The notes below the pieces were generated by a model. That model ran no database searches and was not told the origin of the DNA. It saw nothing but the letters and a program-made list of their open reading frames with translations. From Pseudoprimorskyibacter insulae (GTDB lineage Bacteria > Pseudomonadota > Alphaproteobacteria > Rhodobacterales > Rhodobacteraceae), in assembly GCF_900302505.1 (NCBI RefSeq), contig NZ_OMOJ01000008.1:1-64000 (forward strand): a stretch of 64,000 nt of DNA. Direction: 5' to 3'. Shown in pieces: positions 44,213 to 53,820 of this stretch; the first letter of the stretch is position 1; each line of letters begins with the position of its first letter. Made by a program: the position numbers and the translations under genes.

Positions 44213-45510
44213 GCTATTCGCAACGCACCTTCGCCTTGTTCGCGCTTGTGGGCGTGCTGATCTTGGCGACCGGATTTCTGCAAAGCTGGAACTCGGCCTT
44301 GCTGATCATCAATATGGGGCTGGTCAGTGCGCTGATGGCGTTGGGGGTCAACCTGCAATGGGGGCTTGCCGGGCTGTTCAATGTTGGGGTCATGGGCTTT
44401 GTGGCGCTTGGCGGTTTGGCCGTAGTGCTGGTGTCTGAGCAACCCATCCCCGAGGCGTGGAAAGCCGGCGGTCCGGGCATTTTGATCGGGTTGCTGATCG
44501 GGTTTGGCACCATCACCGGCGCTGTGATGCTGTGGAAGCGGCTTACGGGCCGGGCGCGGGGGCTGTCGGTATTTGCGGTGCTTTTGGTCGGGCTATACGT
44601 GTTCCGCACCGTGTTCGACCCGGCGGTCAGCGCGGTTGAAGCGGTTGATCCTGCTGCGACGGGCTATCTCGGCGGTCTGGGCTTGCCGGTTCTGCTGGCA
44701 TGGCCTGCGGGCGGTTTGCTGGCGGCGGCGGCGGCTTGGGCCATTGGCAAGACGGCGCTTGGCCTGCGGTCGGATTATCTGGCGATTGCCACCTTGGGCA
44801 TTTCCGAGATCGTTCTGGCCGTGATGAAGAACGAGGACTGGCTGGCGCGGGGCGTGAAAAACGTAAATGGGCTAGAACGGCCCCTGCCCTATGAGATTGA
44901 TCTGCAAGCCGATCCCGGCTTTGTCGAGGCGGCGGCGGGCTTTGGGCTTGATCCGATGACGGCCTCTACGCTCTACGTCAAATTCGGCTATATGATCCTG
45001 TGCGCGATTGTTCTGATTGCTGTGCTGGTTCTGGCGCAGCTGGCGCTGAAATCACCATGGGGTCGGATGATGCGGGCGATCCGCGACAATGAGGTGTCGG
45101 CCCGCGCCATGGGCAAGAACGTCACCGCGCGGCATTTGCAGGTGTTTGTGCTTGGCTCGGCCATTTGCGGCATTGCGGGCGCGATGATGACCACATTGGA
45201 TGGTCAATTGACGCCCAGCACCTATCAGCCGCTGCGCTATACCTTTCTGATCTGGGTGATAGTGATCGTTGGCGGGTCAGGCAACAACCTTGGCTCCGTT
45301 TTGGGCGGTATGTTGATCTGGTTCCTATGGGTCCAGGTAGAGCCGCTGGGTCAATTGCTGATGGCGGGGATTACGGCAGGTATGGCCGATGGCAGCGCGC
45401 TGAAGACGCATCTTCTGGACAGTGTGCAGCACATGCGGTTTTTGACCATGGGTCTGGTGCTGCTGTTGGTGCTGCGGTTCAGCCCGCGCGGGCTTCTGCC
45501 CGAGCGGTGA
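44209..45510 (+). CDS. Branched-chain amino acid-type ABC permease, LivM type (long)
   Basis: The 433-aa permease has LivM motifs LGVNLQWGLAGLFNVGVMGFVALGG, LRSDYLAIATLGISEI, GRMMRAIRDNEVSARAMGKNVTARHL and VIVGGSGNNLGSVLGGMLI. It is about 100 residues longer than common LivM because of extra hydrophobic segments around residues 85-180. It completes the transporter operon and is followed by a hairpin-array repeat. Confidence 0.91.
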   Translation: MSYSQRTFALFALVGVLILATGFLQSWNSALLIINMGLVSALMALGVNLQWGLAGLFNVGVMGFVALGGLAVVLVSEQPIPEAWKAGGPGILIGLLIGFGTITGAVMLWKRLTGRARGLSVFAVLLVGLYVFRTVFDPAVSAVEAVDPAATGYLGGLGLPVLLAWPAGGLLAAAAAWAIGKTALGLRSDYLAIATLGISEIVLAVMKNEDWLARGVKNVNGLERPLPYEIDLQADPGFVEAAAGFGLDPMTASTLYVKFGYMILCAIVLIAVLVLAQLALKSPWGRMMRAIRDNEVSARAMGKNVTARHLQVFVLGSAICGIAGAMMTTLDGQLTPSTYQPLRYTFLIWVIVIVGGSGNNLGSVLGGMLIWFLWVQVEPLGQLLMAGITAGMADGSALKTHLLDSVQHMRFLTMGLVLLLVLRFSPRGLLPER

Positions 45511-45517
45511 GGCTTGG

Positions 45518-45591
45518 GACTTCGGACAGAGCCGGGGGCTGTCTGCCCCCGGACCCCCGAGGAATATTTATGGTCAGAAAATACGCAAGTC
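45518..45591 (+). repeat. Hairpin-array intergenic repeat, copy c
   Basis: One GC hairpin (GGGGGC/GCCCCC) is followed by ACCCCCGAGGAATATTT and ATGGTCAGAAAATA. The box differs from copies a and b at a few positions. It starts 8 nt after the LivM-type stop and touches the stop of convergent usg. Confidence 0.7.
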
Positions 45592-45859
45592 AGTGATAGG
45601 TGAATTCGCCCACCACATTGCGCCATTCGCCGCTGGATAGCATTTTGCGGTGATTGAACCGCACCGAATGCAGCCTGCCGTCAAGCGTGTCCTGCCAGAA
45701 TTCGATGAATTTGAACAATCGTGGATGATCTGGCGCGATGTCGTATTCTTGCCAGATGAAGCTGTTGAGCACATGCACGTAATCCGGCATGTGGTAGAAG
45801 AACTCGGCCGTGGTCAGCCCATAGCCTTTGAGCATCAATTCCGTTTCGCTTTGATCCAT
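45590..45859 (-). CDS. usg: Usg family protein
   Basis: The 89-aa protein has the Usg pattern: LMLKGYGLTTAEFFYHMPDYVHVLNSFIWQEYDIAPDHPRLFKFIEFW, ending in GRLHSVRF. It is found in alphaproteobacteria, named from a position near trp genes, with no assigned reaction. The ATG at 45859 has GAGG at 6 nt; a longer frame to the left lacks one. It is single here and not near tryptophan genes. Confidence 0.9.
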   Translation of the reverse strand: MDQSETELMLKGYGLTTAEFFYHMPDYVHVLNSFIWQEYDIAPDHPRLFKFIEFWQDTLDGRLHSVRFNHRKMLSSGEWRNVVGEFTYH

Positions 45860-46051
45860 GTTGCACCTCGCTGAAATGGCTGGTGCAGGAATCGTGCCGC
45901 GCCTGAAACTTGAAATCAATGTTTTCAGTATGTTAGCAGAGTTCGGCCTTGGCTGCCAAAATGAGGCCGCGCCAAGCATTGCACCCTACATCCTGACTGA
46001 TGTATAAGGGGGCACAACAAGATATAGAAAAACAACAGACGGGCCCCTTTC

Positions 46052-48778
46052 GTGAGCGACACGCCAGAAACCCCTGAAAACGCAGAAGAAAATAAGCCTG
46101 TTCGGAGCGCGTATAGCGGCCCGTCGGTATCGATCGCCGATGAGATGAAGAACAGCTATCTCGATTACGCCATGAGCGTGATCGTCAGCCGTGCTATTCC
46201 TGATCTGCGCGACGGCCTAAAACCTGTGCATCGGCGCATTCTTTACGCCATGCATGAGGTGGGCAACACCCATGACAAACCCTACCGGAAATCGTCGCGC
46301 CCCGTGGCCGATGCAATGGGTAAATACCACCCGCACGGCGACAGCGCGATCTATGACGCGCTGGTGCGGATGGCGCAGGATTTTTCCATGTCGCTGCCCT
46401 TGCTGGATGGTCAGGGCAACTTTGGCTCGATGGACGGGGATAAGGCCGCGGCCTTCCGTTATACCGAAGTGCGCATGGACAAATCGGCAAGCTTTTTGCT
46501 GGCCGATATCGACAAGGACACTGTCGATTTCCAGCTGAACTATGACGGCAAGGACCAAGAACCCACTGTTCTGCCGGCGCGGTTCCCGAACTTGCTGGTC
46601 AACGGCACGGGCGGGATCGCGGTTGGTATGGCGACGAACATTCCGCCCCACAACCTTGGCGAAGTGATCGATGCGACGCTGGCGCTGATCGACGATCCCG
46701 ATCTGTCGTCTGAAGGGCTGATCCAATACGTGCCCGGCCCCGATTTCCCAACAGGCGGCATCATGCTGGGCCGGTCCGGCGCGCGCAAAGCCTATCTGGA
46801 AGGCCGTGGCAGCGTGATCATTCGCGCCAAGACCCGTGTGGAAGAGATCCGCAAGGATCGTTGGGCCATCGTGCTGGATGAGATCCCCTATCAGGTCAAC
46901 AAGGCTACGATGATCGAAAGGATCGCCGAAGCGGCCCGCGACAAGCGGATCGAAGGCATTGCTCATGTGCAGGACGAATCTGACCGGCACGGCGTGCGCG
47001 TGGTGATCGAGCTGAAGCGCGATGCGACGGCTGAGGTCGTGTTGAACCAGTTGTTCCGCTTTACGCCGATGCAGACCTCGTTCGGGTGCAACATGCTTGC
47101 GCTGAATGGCGGGCGTCCTGAGACGCTGACGCTGCACCGGTTCCTGAGTTCGTTCCTGGACTTCCGCGAAGATGTGGTTGTGCGCCGCACGGCCTATCTG
47201 CTGCGCAAAGCCCGTGAACGCAGCCATATCCTGTGTGGTTTGGCGGTGGCGGTGTCCAACGTGGACGAAGTGGTCGCGACCATCCGCGCCTCCGCCGATG
47301 CGGCAGAGGCGCGCGAAAAGCTGATGACGCGCCGTTGGCCCGCTGCGGATATCGCGCCTTACATCCGTTTGATCGACGATCCGACCCATACGATGAATGA
47401 CGACGGCACCTACAACCTTTCGGAAATTCAGGCCCGCGCGATCCTTGAACTGCGTCTGCAACGTCTGACTCAGATTGGCGTCAAGGAAGTTACGGACGAG
47501 CTGGAAGAACTGGCCGGTAAGATCAAGGAATACCTTGAGATTCTGTCCAGCCGCGACCGGATCATGGGCATCATCGCCGATGAGCTGCGCGAGGTGAAAG
47601 AGCTGTTCGCGGTACCGCGCCGCACCGAGATCGTGGATTGGTCCGGTGACATGGAAGACGAGGATCTGATTGAGCGTGAGGACATGGTCGTCACGGTCAC
47701 GTCGGGCGGCTATATCAAGCGAACCGCGCTCGTCGAATTCCGGGCGCAAAAGCGCGGCGGCAAGGGCGTGTCGGGCGGCAACCTGAAAGAAGACGATGCC
47801 GTCACCACGCTGTTCGTGGCCAACACCCATACGCAGCTTCTGTTCTTCACCACAGATGGCATGGTCTACAAGCTGAAGACCTGGCGCCTGCCTGCGGGTG
47901 GTCGCACCTCAAAGGGCAAGGCCATCGTCAACATCCTGCCGATCCCGACAGGTGTGTCGATTGCCGCAATTATGCCGGTCGACCGGGATGAGGAAGAATG
48001 GGACGATCTGCAAATCGTCTTTGCAACCTCTGCCGGAGATGTGCGCCGTAACGCCTTGTCAGACTTCACGAATGTCAAATCCAACGGCAAGATCGCCATG
48101 AAGCTGCCCGAAGGTGTCAGCCTTGTGAATGCGGCGATTGCGTCCGAAGATGATGACGTACTTCTGGTCACCGATGCGGGCCGTGCGATCCGCTTCCCGA
48201 CGACGGATGTGCGTATCTTCAAAGGGCGCGATTCCACCGGGGTGCGCGGCATTCGTCTGGCCGAGGACAACACCGTTGTGTCGATGTCGGTCATTCGCCA
48301 TTTCGAAGCCTCTCCCGAGGAACGCGCCGCCTATCTGAAGATGCGCCGCGCGGTGGCCGGTTTGGCCGATGACGGTGAAAACGATGAAGACGCCATCGAA
48401 GATCCGAACTTCAGCCAGGAACGCTATGCCGAAATGTCGGCCGCCGAAAACCTGATCCTGACGATCACCGTTCAAGGTTCGGGCAAACTCAGCTCTAGCC
48501 ACGATTACCCGGTGCGTGGGCGCGGCGGCCAAGGCGTGGGCGCCATGGACAAGGCGCAGCGTGGCGGTCCGATCGTGTCGGCCTTCCCGGTCGAAATGGA
48601 CGATCAGATCATGCTGGCCACCTCACGCGGGCAATCCATCCGCGTGCCGGTGGATGGCATCAGCTTCCGGTCCCGCAGCGCGGGCGGCGTGAAGGTGTTC
48701 AACACCAGCGCCGGAGAAGAGGTCGTTTCGGTCGCGCGGATCGTCGATCAAGGCGATGAGGATCAATCCGAGGATTGA
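46052..48778 (+). CDS. gyrA: DNA gyrase subunit A
   Basis: The 908-aa protein starts at GTG. The quinolone-resistance region [19 protein letters not shown] and the active-site Tyr in [10 protein letters not shown] are intact. The C-terminal pinwheel carries the gyrase-specific GyrA box QKRGGKG (near residue 568), which separates it from ParC. The C-terminus is acidic. It introduces negative supercoils with GyrB. A terminator follows the stop by 20 bases. Confidence 0.97.
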   Translation: MSDTPETPENAEENKPVRSAYSGPSVSIADEMKNSYLDYAMSVIVSRAIPDLRDGLKPVHRRILYAMHEVGNTHDKPYRKSSRPVADAMGKYHPHGDSAIYDALVRMAQDFSMSLPLLDGQGNFGSMDGDKAAAFRYTEVRMDKSASFLLADIDKDTVDFQLNYDGKDQEPTVLPARFPNLLVNGTGGIAVGMATNIPPHNLGEVIDATLALIDDPDLSSEGLIQYVPGPDFPTGGIMLGRSGARKAYLEGRGSVIIRAKTRVEEIRKDRWAIVLDEIPYQVNKATMIERIAEAARDKRIEGIAHVQDESDRHGVRVVIELKRDATAEVVLNQLFRFTPMQTSFGCNMLALNGGRPETLTLHRFLSSFLDFREDVVVRRTAYLLRKARERSHILCGLAVAVSNVDEVVATIRASADAAEAREKLMTRRWPAADIAPYIRLIDDPTHTMNDDGTYNLSEIQARAILELRLQRLTQIGVKEVTDELEELAGKIKEYLEILSSRDRIMGIIADELREVKELFAVPRRTEIVDWSGDMEDEDLIEREDMVVTVTSGGYIKRTALVEFRAQKRGGKGVSGGNLKEDDAVTTLFVANTHTQLLFFTTDGMVYKLKTWRLPAGGRTSKGKAIVNILPIPTGVSIAAIMPVDRDEEEWDDLQIVFATSAGDVRRNALSDFTNVKSNGKIAMKLPEGVSLVNAAIASEDDDVLLVTDAGRAIRFPTTDVRIFKGRDSTGVRGIRLAEDNTVVSMSVIRHFEASPEERAAYLKMRRAVAGLADDGENDEDAIEDPNFSQERYAEMSAAENLILTITVQGSGKLSSSHDYPVRGRGGQGVGAMDKAQRGGPIVSAFPVEMDDQIMLATSRGQSIRVPVDGISFRSRSAGGVKVFNTSAGEEVVSVARIVDQGDEDQSED

Positions 48779-48798
48779 TTTTGCCGTAAACTTAAGCG

Positions 48799-48826
48799 AA
48801 AGGCCGCCGAAATGGGCGGCCTTTTT
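48799..48826 (+). terminator. Terminator of gyrA
   Basis: AAAGGCCGCC pairs perfectly with GGCGGCCTTT around a 6-nt loop and continues into TT. Confidence 0.85.
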
Positions 48827-48895
48827 CGTTTTGTCGCATGACATGCACGGCGGCGGGCCTAGGCTATCAGAATGCATATCAGAGGACTCAGGTTC

Positions 48896-49585
48896 ATGTG
48901 GAAATCGATTTTATCAAGTGCAGCCATTGCCTGTATTGCGGCGACCAGTGCATCGGCGCAGGACGTTTCAGGATCGGTCAGTTTTGGCATCGCGCGAAAT
49001 GCGCAGCAGTCCAATAACTCCAAGCGTATCGTCGCGCAGGTCGCTTTTCCGATGACGGATCGGCTGGATCTGCAAGTGGATGTGGGCGTCGGCAAATACG
49101 AAGACACGTTTTCGACCGCCCCCTATGCCGCGCTGCATCTGGGCTATGCGGTCAGCGAGACGTTTAAGGTTGGTGCCTTTCTGGCCGGGGACGATATCCG
49201 GCCCGGCAACTACTTCTACTACGGGATTGAGGCCGCCTATGACAGCGGCCCGCTGTCGGCGGATCTGTTCGTTTCGGGGATCGACGTGATCAAAAGCAGC
49301 GCCTCGGGTTTGCGCTATGGCGTCGATTTAAGCTATGCGATCAACGCAAACTATTCCGTTTTGGCCGGAGCCGCAGGCCAGTCGCTGAAAGGCGATAACC
49401 GGACCTATGGCTATATCGGCGCGGCCTATACGTTTGACAACGGCATCCGCTTTGCCGCGACAGCAGGCAAAACCGACAAGGGCGCAACCATCGGCGGGGT
49501 GCAACTGACCCTACCCTTTGGCGGCGGCGCGGCCTTTACCAGCCGCGACACCCGCAGTTTGTTCCCGGCTTATGAAAAGCCGTAA
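48896..49585 (+). CDS. Exported beta-barrel-like protein, 229 aa
   Basis: The protein has a signal peptide (MWKSILSSAAIACIAATSASA) and a mature part of alternating short strands with aromatic ends (HLGYAVSETFKVGAFLAG, YFYYGIEAAY, YGYIGAAYTF), like an eight-stranded outer-membrane barrel. It does not end in the usual C-terminal Phe, so the barrel call is tentative. AGG-type ribosome sites lie before the ATG. The 3' end overlaps the convergent carboxypeptidase gene by 16 nt. Confidence 0.72.
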   Translation: MWKSILSSAAIACIAATSASAQDVSGSVSFGIARNAQQSNNSKRIVAQVAFPMTDRLDLQVDVGVGKYEDTFSTAPYAALHLGYAVSETFKVGAFLAGDDIRPGNYFYYGIEAAYDSGPLSADLFVSGIDVIKSSASGLRYGVDLSYAINANYSVLAGAAGQSLKGDNRTYGYIGAAYTFDNGIRFAATAGKTDKGATIGGVQLTLPFGGGAAFTSRDTRSLFPAYEKP

Positions 49586-51048
49586 AGGTCGCTGAACTTG
49601 GCCTTGAGGTAGGCCATTAACGGCGCTTCCGACGGCTCTCCGCCGATGGCCTGTGCGATCACCTCGCGCGGGCGCATCAACCCGCCATGCACCTGCACCT
49701 TGTCGCGCAGCCATGTGGTCGCTCCCGAGGTGTCGCCCTTGGACAATTGCGCATCCAGATCGGGGATATCGGCACGCAGCGCCTCATGCAGGCAGCCCGC
49801 ATAGACATTGCCAAGGCTATAGGTCGGGAAATAACCCAGCAGGCCAACCGGCCAATGCACGTCTTGCAGCACCCCGTTTGAGGCCTTGTCGACGTCATAG
49901 CCGAAATCGGCCTTGAACCGGTCGTTCCAAGCGCCCTCAAGATCGGCGACTTCCAGATCCCCTTGGATCAAGGCCCGCTCCAGATCGAAGCGCATCATGA
50001 TGTGCAGGTTATACTGCACCTCATCGGCCTCGGTGCGGATATAGCCGTTATGCACACGGTTGACGGTCTTATAGAACGCCTCGGCGTCGGGAATGCCGAA
50101 ATCGCCGAACTTCTTGACCATCTGCTTATACAGCCAGCCACAGAATGCGCGGCTGCGGCCAAGCTGGTTTTCGTAGATCCGGCTTTGGCTTTCATGCACG
50201 CCCATCGACACACCGCCGCCCACCGGCGTGAACAGATGCGCCTGATCGACATTCTGTTCGTAAGCGCCGTGGCCGACTTCGTGGATGGTGGAGTAGATGC
50301 AGTTGAACGGATCACGCCCCGCCGTCCGGGTGGTGATGCGCACATCGTTCCCCGAGCCCGAGCTGAACGGGTGAACCGCCTTATCCACCCGGCCCCGCGC
50401 CATGTCATAGCCAAAGGTCTTGGCCAGTTTCCGCGCCAGACCCATCTGTTTGTTCTCGTCAAACTCGTGGTTCAGGGCTTTGGGTTTGGGCGCATCCAGC
50501 ACAGCCGCCCGCAGGTCCACCAGTCCGGGGCGCATGGCGTCGAACATCTGAGCCAGTTCGGCGGCGGTGCAATCGGGTTCATAATCGTCGATCAGCGCAT
50601 CATAGGGATCGCCGCCATCCGCCAGCGCCGCGCCTTCTTGGCGCTTGAGGTCAATGACCGTTTCCAGCGTCGGCGCGAAAGCTGCGAAATCGTCATTGGC
50701 GCGGGCCTCGGCCCAGACGCCTTGGCTGACGCTGCACAGACGCGCGATTTCAGCCGCCAGATCGGCGGGCATTTTCTTGTTCCGCTCATAGCTGTGACGG
50801 ATCAGGCGCATATTTGCTTGGCCTGCGGCATCCAAGCTGCTGTCATCAATCGCAGACAGCCAATCGCCAATCTTGGCATCAGTCCGGCGGGCATGCAGCA
50901 CGCTTTCCAGCGCGGCGGATTCTTCGCCCCGCTGATCGGCTGCACCGCGCGGCATCATCGTTTCCTGATCCCAGTTCAACCGGCCTGCAACCTTGGCCAG
51001 CGCCTCGGTCGAGCGTTGAAAGCGCATCAAATCATCATAGGCACTCAT
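49570..51048 (-). CDS. Carboxypeptidase of family M32
   Basis: The 492-aa zinc metallopeptidase has the active site HEVGH in STIHEVGHGAYEQN, followed by GGGVSMGVHESQSRIYENQLGRS, which supplies the third ligand. The length is typical of thermostable carboxypeptidase 1 relatives. It removes C-terminal residues from peptides in the cytoplasm. GGAG lies 6 nt before MSAYDDL. It starts 1 nt after the ctaA stop, so the two are probably co-transcribed. Confidence 0.93.
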   Translation of the reverse strand: MSAYDDLMRFQRSTEALAKVAGRLNWDQETMMPRGAADQRGEESAALESVLHARRTDAKIGDWLSAIDDSSLDAAGQANMRLIRHSYERNKKMPADLAAEIARLCSVSQGVWAEARANDDFAAFAPTLETVIDLKRQEGAALADGGDPYDALIDDYEPDCTAAELAQMFDAMRPGLVDLRAAVLDAPKPKALNHEFDENKQMGLARKLAKTFGYDMARGRVDKAVHPFSSGSGNDVRITTRTAGRDPFNCIYSTIHEVGHGAYEQNVDQAHLFTPVGGGVSMGVHESQSRIYENQLGRSRAFCGWLYKQMVKKFGDFGIPDAEAFYKTVNRVHNGYIRTEADEVQYNLHIMMRFDLERALIQGDLEVADLEGAWNDRFKADFGYDVDKASNGVLQDVHWPVGLLGYFPTYSLGNVYAGCLHEALRADIPDLDAQLSKGDTSGATTWLRDKVQVHGGLMRPREVIAQAIGGEPSEAPLMAYLKAKFSDLYGFS

Positions 51049-51049
51049 G

Positions 51050-52192
51050 TCACACTCCACGTACAGATTGAGGTTTCGGATAGGCCGCCGCAAAGCGGGC
51101 CCGCAGGATCAACACCCACAGAAGGATCGCGCCCAACTGGTGGACAATCGCGATTTGCAGCGGGGCCATGTAAAGCACGGTCGCAATGCCCAGCACCATT
51201 TGCACCACCATCATCGCCAGCACGGCGTTGAACCGGAACCGGGTATCGGTATTGGCCGATTTGCGCCCGCGCAGCCAGACCACCACGCCAAAGGCCATCA
51301 GCAGATAGCCGGCCATCCGGTGCATGAACTGCACCAGACCAGCGTTTTCAAAGAAGTTCCGCCAGACCGGATCAAGATCAAACGGGAACGGCGGCAGAAA
51401 AGCCCCGGCCATCAGCGGCCAGTCGTTATAGGTGCGGCCCGCATCGATCCCGGCCACCAAAGCGCCAATCAGGATTTGCAGGAAGGAAAAATGCAGCAGG
51501 CCCGTGCTCATGGAAAACAGCTTGGCCTCTTTGCTGCGCCGCGCCTGCATCAGCCCGCGCTCATCCCGGCCCAGCAGGAAAATATCCCAAGCGATGAACC
51601 CAAGGATCACGAAGGCCAGCCCAAGATGCGTGGCAAGGCGATAGCTGGCCACATCCAGCATCTCGCCGCTCAGGCCCGAATGCACCATCCACCAGCCAAC
51701 AGCGCCCTGAGCGCCGCCCAAAACACCCAGCAGCAGCAGACGCCCGGTCCAGCCCGTGGGGATTTTCCGCGCGGCCAGAAAGCCAAAGAACCCCAGCGCC
51801 CAGACAAGGCCAATGGTCCGGCCCAGCTGGCGATGGCCCCATTCCCACCAATAGATGAACTGGAATTCCCCAAGGCTCATGCCTTTGTTCTGCAATTGGT
51901 ATTCGGGGATCTGTTTGTACTTTTCGAATTCGGCCAGCCAGGCGGCCTCGCTCATCGGGGGCATGGCCCCTATCAGCGGCTTCCATTCGGTGATCGACAA
52001 TCCGCTATCGGTCAGGCGCGTCAGCCCGCCAACCACGATCATCACTGCGACCATGGCAAACAGCACCATCAGCCAAATGCGAATGGCCGACCGCGCACCG
52101 CGCCGGCCTTTGTCGATCATGCCGCCCTGAGGGGCCTGGGGTTTGGGGGCGTTTTCGCCCACCTCTTCGAAGATGCTGCGCTTGCCGCTCAT
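51050..52192 (-). CDS. ctaA: Heme A synthase
   Basis: The 380-aa inner-membrane protein has eight predicted helices and the COX15/CtaA type 2 motifs GGLTRLTDSGLSITEWKPLIGAMPP, YWWEWGHRQLGRTIG and VQFMHRMAGYLLM with the heme-binding His residues. It oxidises heme O to heme A for cytochrome c oxidase. The N-terminus is cytoplasmic and charged. A TAGGTT box about 35 bases upstream may be the -10 element. Confidence 0.95.
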   Translation of the reverse strand: MSGKRSIFEEVGENAPKPQAPQGGMIDKGRRGARSAIRIWLMVLFAMVAVMIVVGGLTRLTDSGLSITEWKPLIGAMPPMSEAAWLAEFEKYKQIPEYQLQNKGMSLGEFQFIYWWEWGHRQLGRTIGLVWALGFFGFLAARKIPTGWTGRLLLLGVLGGAQGAVGWWMVHSGLSGEMLDVASYRLATHLGLAFVILGFIAWDIFLLGRDERGLMQARRSKEAKLFSMSTGLLHFSFLQILIGALVAGIDAGRTYNDWPLMAGAFLPPFPFDLDPVWRNFFENAGLVQFMHRMAGYLLMAFGVVVWLRGRKSANTDTRFRFNAVLAMMVVQMVLGIATVLYMAPLQIAIVHQLGAILLWVLILRARFAAAYPKPQSVRGV

Positions 52193-52249
52193 CGTTTTTA
52201 TCTCCCGTCCGTTGGGGCAAACCTAGGGGGCTGCCCTGCCCGCGTCCAG

Positions 52250-52996
52250 TCAATCGCCGCGTTCTTTCCAGCGCACCATTTGACGCATGACGCCGTGCAG
52301 CATTTGCACATCGGCCCGTGTCAGTGGCAAGCGGCTCCAGAGGTTGCGCAGCGTCACCTTCATACCGTCCGATTTGGTATGCGGATAAAAGAACCCCGCC
52401 TCATCCAGACGCTGTTCATAATGTTCGGCCAGTTTTTCCATTTCGATCGCTGTGGCCCAGTCATGGCCCGCCAGTTCAACCGTTTCGGCCACCGTATCAA
52501 CGGTTTGACGCCGCCATTCATAGGCCGTCAGCAGCACGCATTGCGCCAGATTGAGCGAGGCAAATTCGGGGTTCACCGGGACCGAGATAATCGCATTGGC
52601 CACCGCGATATCATCATTTTCCAGCCCGGCGCGTTCTGGCCCGAACAGAACGCCCACCTTTTCGCCCTTGGCGATGCGTTCGCGGGCCACCTCCATCGCG
52701 CGTTCGGGCGTATAGATCGGCTTGGTCAATCCGCGTTGCCGCGCCGTGGTGGCAAAGACAAAGGAACAATCCTCAACGGCGCCAACCACCGTTTCGGACA
52801 CCTGCGCATCATCGAGCACCCGCCCCGCGCCAGAGGCCATGGCCACCGCAGAGGGATTGGGCCAGCCATCGCGCGGCGCCACCAGATGCATTTGATCCAG
52901 CCCAAAGTTCAGCATGGCCCGCGCGGCGGCGCCAATGTTTTCACCCATCTGCGGGCGGACCAGCACAAAGCGGGGTTGCGGCGTTCCTGATGGCAT
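52250..52996 (-). CDS. trmJ: TrmH-family RNA methyltransferase (TrmJ-like)
   Basis: The 248-aa SPOUT methyltransferase has the N-terminal VLVRPQMGENIGAAARAMLNFG, the SAM-binding VGVLFGPERAGLENDD and the C-terminal knot motif VNPEFASLNLAQCVLL. This fits TrmJ, which 2'-O-methylates position 32 of some tRNAs. AAGGAG precedes the ATG. It is divergent from the ThiE-like gene. Confidence 0.9.
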   Translation of the reverse strand: MPSGTPQPRFVLVRPQMGENIGAAARAMLNFGLDQMHLVAPRDGWPNPSAVAMASGAGRVLDDAQVSETVVGAVEDCSFVFATTARQRGLTKPIYTPERAMEVARERIAKGEKVGVLFGPERAGLENDDIAVANAIISVPVNPEFASLNLAQCVLLTAYEWRRQTVDTVAETVELAGHDWATAIEMEKLAEHYEQRLDEAGFFYPHTKSDGMKVTLRNLWSRLPLTRADVQMLHGVMRQMVRWKERGD

Positions 52997-53195
52997 GGGG
53001 CTCCTTTCCGAAATCCTCGGGCCGGATTACGCGGAACGCCCGGATCCTTCAAGCAGGCGGCGGATATCTTCCGGGCAAATTCACCTCATATCGCCCCTTT
53101 CGCAGCAATTCCCATCGCCGCCTCATCGCGAAATCCCATGGCCTTTTGCCCCACACCGCGCTATAGCCACCCGACCACCAATCCCGGAGCGTACC

Positions 53196-53819
53196 ATGTC
53201 CGAGGCCGAACTGCCGCAACTCTACCTTGTCACCCCCTCCAGCCTTGAGCTGTCGATCTTTCCGACGCAGCTTGCCGCGGTTTTGGATGCCGTGGAGGTC
53301 GCATGTATTCGTCTGTCCTTGGCCAGCCGGGACGAAGACCTAATTGGTCGCGCCGCAGATGCGCTGCGCGATGTGGCCCATGCCCGCGATGTGGCCTTGG
53401 TGATCGACACCCATGTCGTTCTGGCCCAACGCCACGGTCTGGACGGTGTGCACCTGACGGATGGCGCACGTTCTGTGCGTCTGGCCCGCAAAGAACTGGG
53501 CGCGGATGCGATTGTCGGGGCCTATTGTGGCCAATCGCGCCATGACGGGATGAACGCCGGTGAAGCCGGTGCCGATTACGTCAGCTTTGGCCCTGTCGGC
53601 ATGTCGGCGCTTGGCGCGGGTGAAAAAGTCGAAGACGATCTGTTTGAGTGGTGGTCGCAGATGATCGAACTGCCGGTTGTCGCCGAAGGTGGCCTGACCC
53701 CCAAGCTGATCACCGAACTGACGCCGGTCACGGACTTTTTCGGCATAGGCGATGAGATCTGGAAAACCGAAGACCCCGTCGCCGCGATGAAAGCGCTTGT
53801 CGCCGCGATGGAAGGCTGA
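53196..53819 (+). CDS. ThiE-like protein (thiamine phosphate synthase family)
   Basis: The 207-aa protein is a TIM barrel with the start LPQLYLVTPSS, IDTHVVLAQRHGLDGVHLTDGARSVRLAR, GAYCGQSRHDGMNAGEAGADYVSFGPV and VVAEGGLT, the pattern of ThiE/TenI. Several phosphate- and pyrimidine-binding residues of true ThiE are altered (for example the common HLGQED motif reads HLTDGA), so it may be a TenI-like or divergent member. GGAG lies 6 nt before the ATG. No other thiamine genes are near. Confidence 0.85.
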   Translation: MSEAELPQLYLVTPSSLELSIFPTQLAAVLDAVEVACIRLSLASRDEDLIGRAADALRDVAHARDVALVIDTHVVLAQRHGLDGVHLTDGARSVRLARKELGADAIVGAYCGQSRHDGMNAGEAGADYVSFGPVGMSALGAGEKVEDDLFEWWSQMIELPVVAEGGLTPKLITELTPVTDFFGIGDEIWKTEDPVAAMKALVAAMEG

Positions 53820-53820
53820 G

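Noticed and set aside
39741-45510. Assignment of the liv-type operon to urea (urt) transport
   Set aside because: The binding protein lacks features that would mark UrtA, no urease genes are present, and gene order differs from urtABCDE.
46217-47830. Long minus-strand open frame opposite gyrA
   Set aside because: gyrA is certain; the antisense frame is a by-product of codon bias and lacks motifs.
51047-52990. Plus-strand open frame of about 647 codons opposite ctaA and the TrmJ-like gene
   Set aside because: Its translation is dominated by His, Gln, Pro and Arg and it covers two well-identified genes on the other strand.
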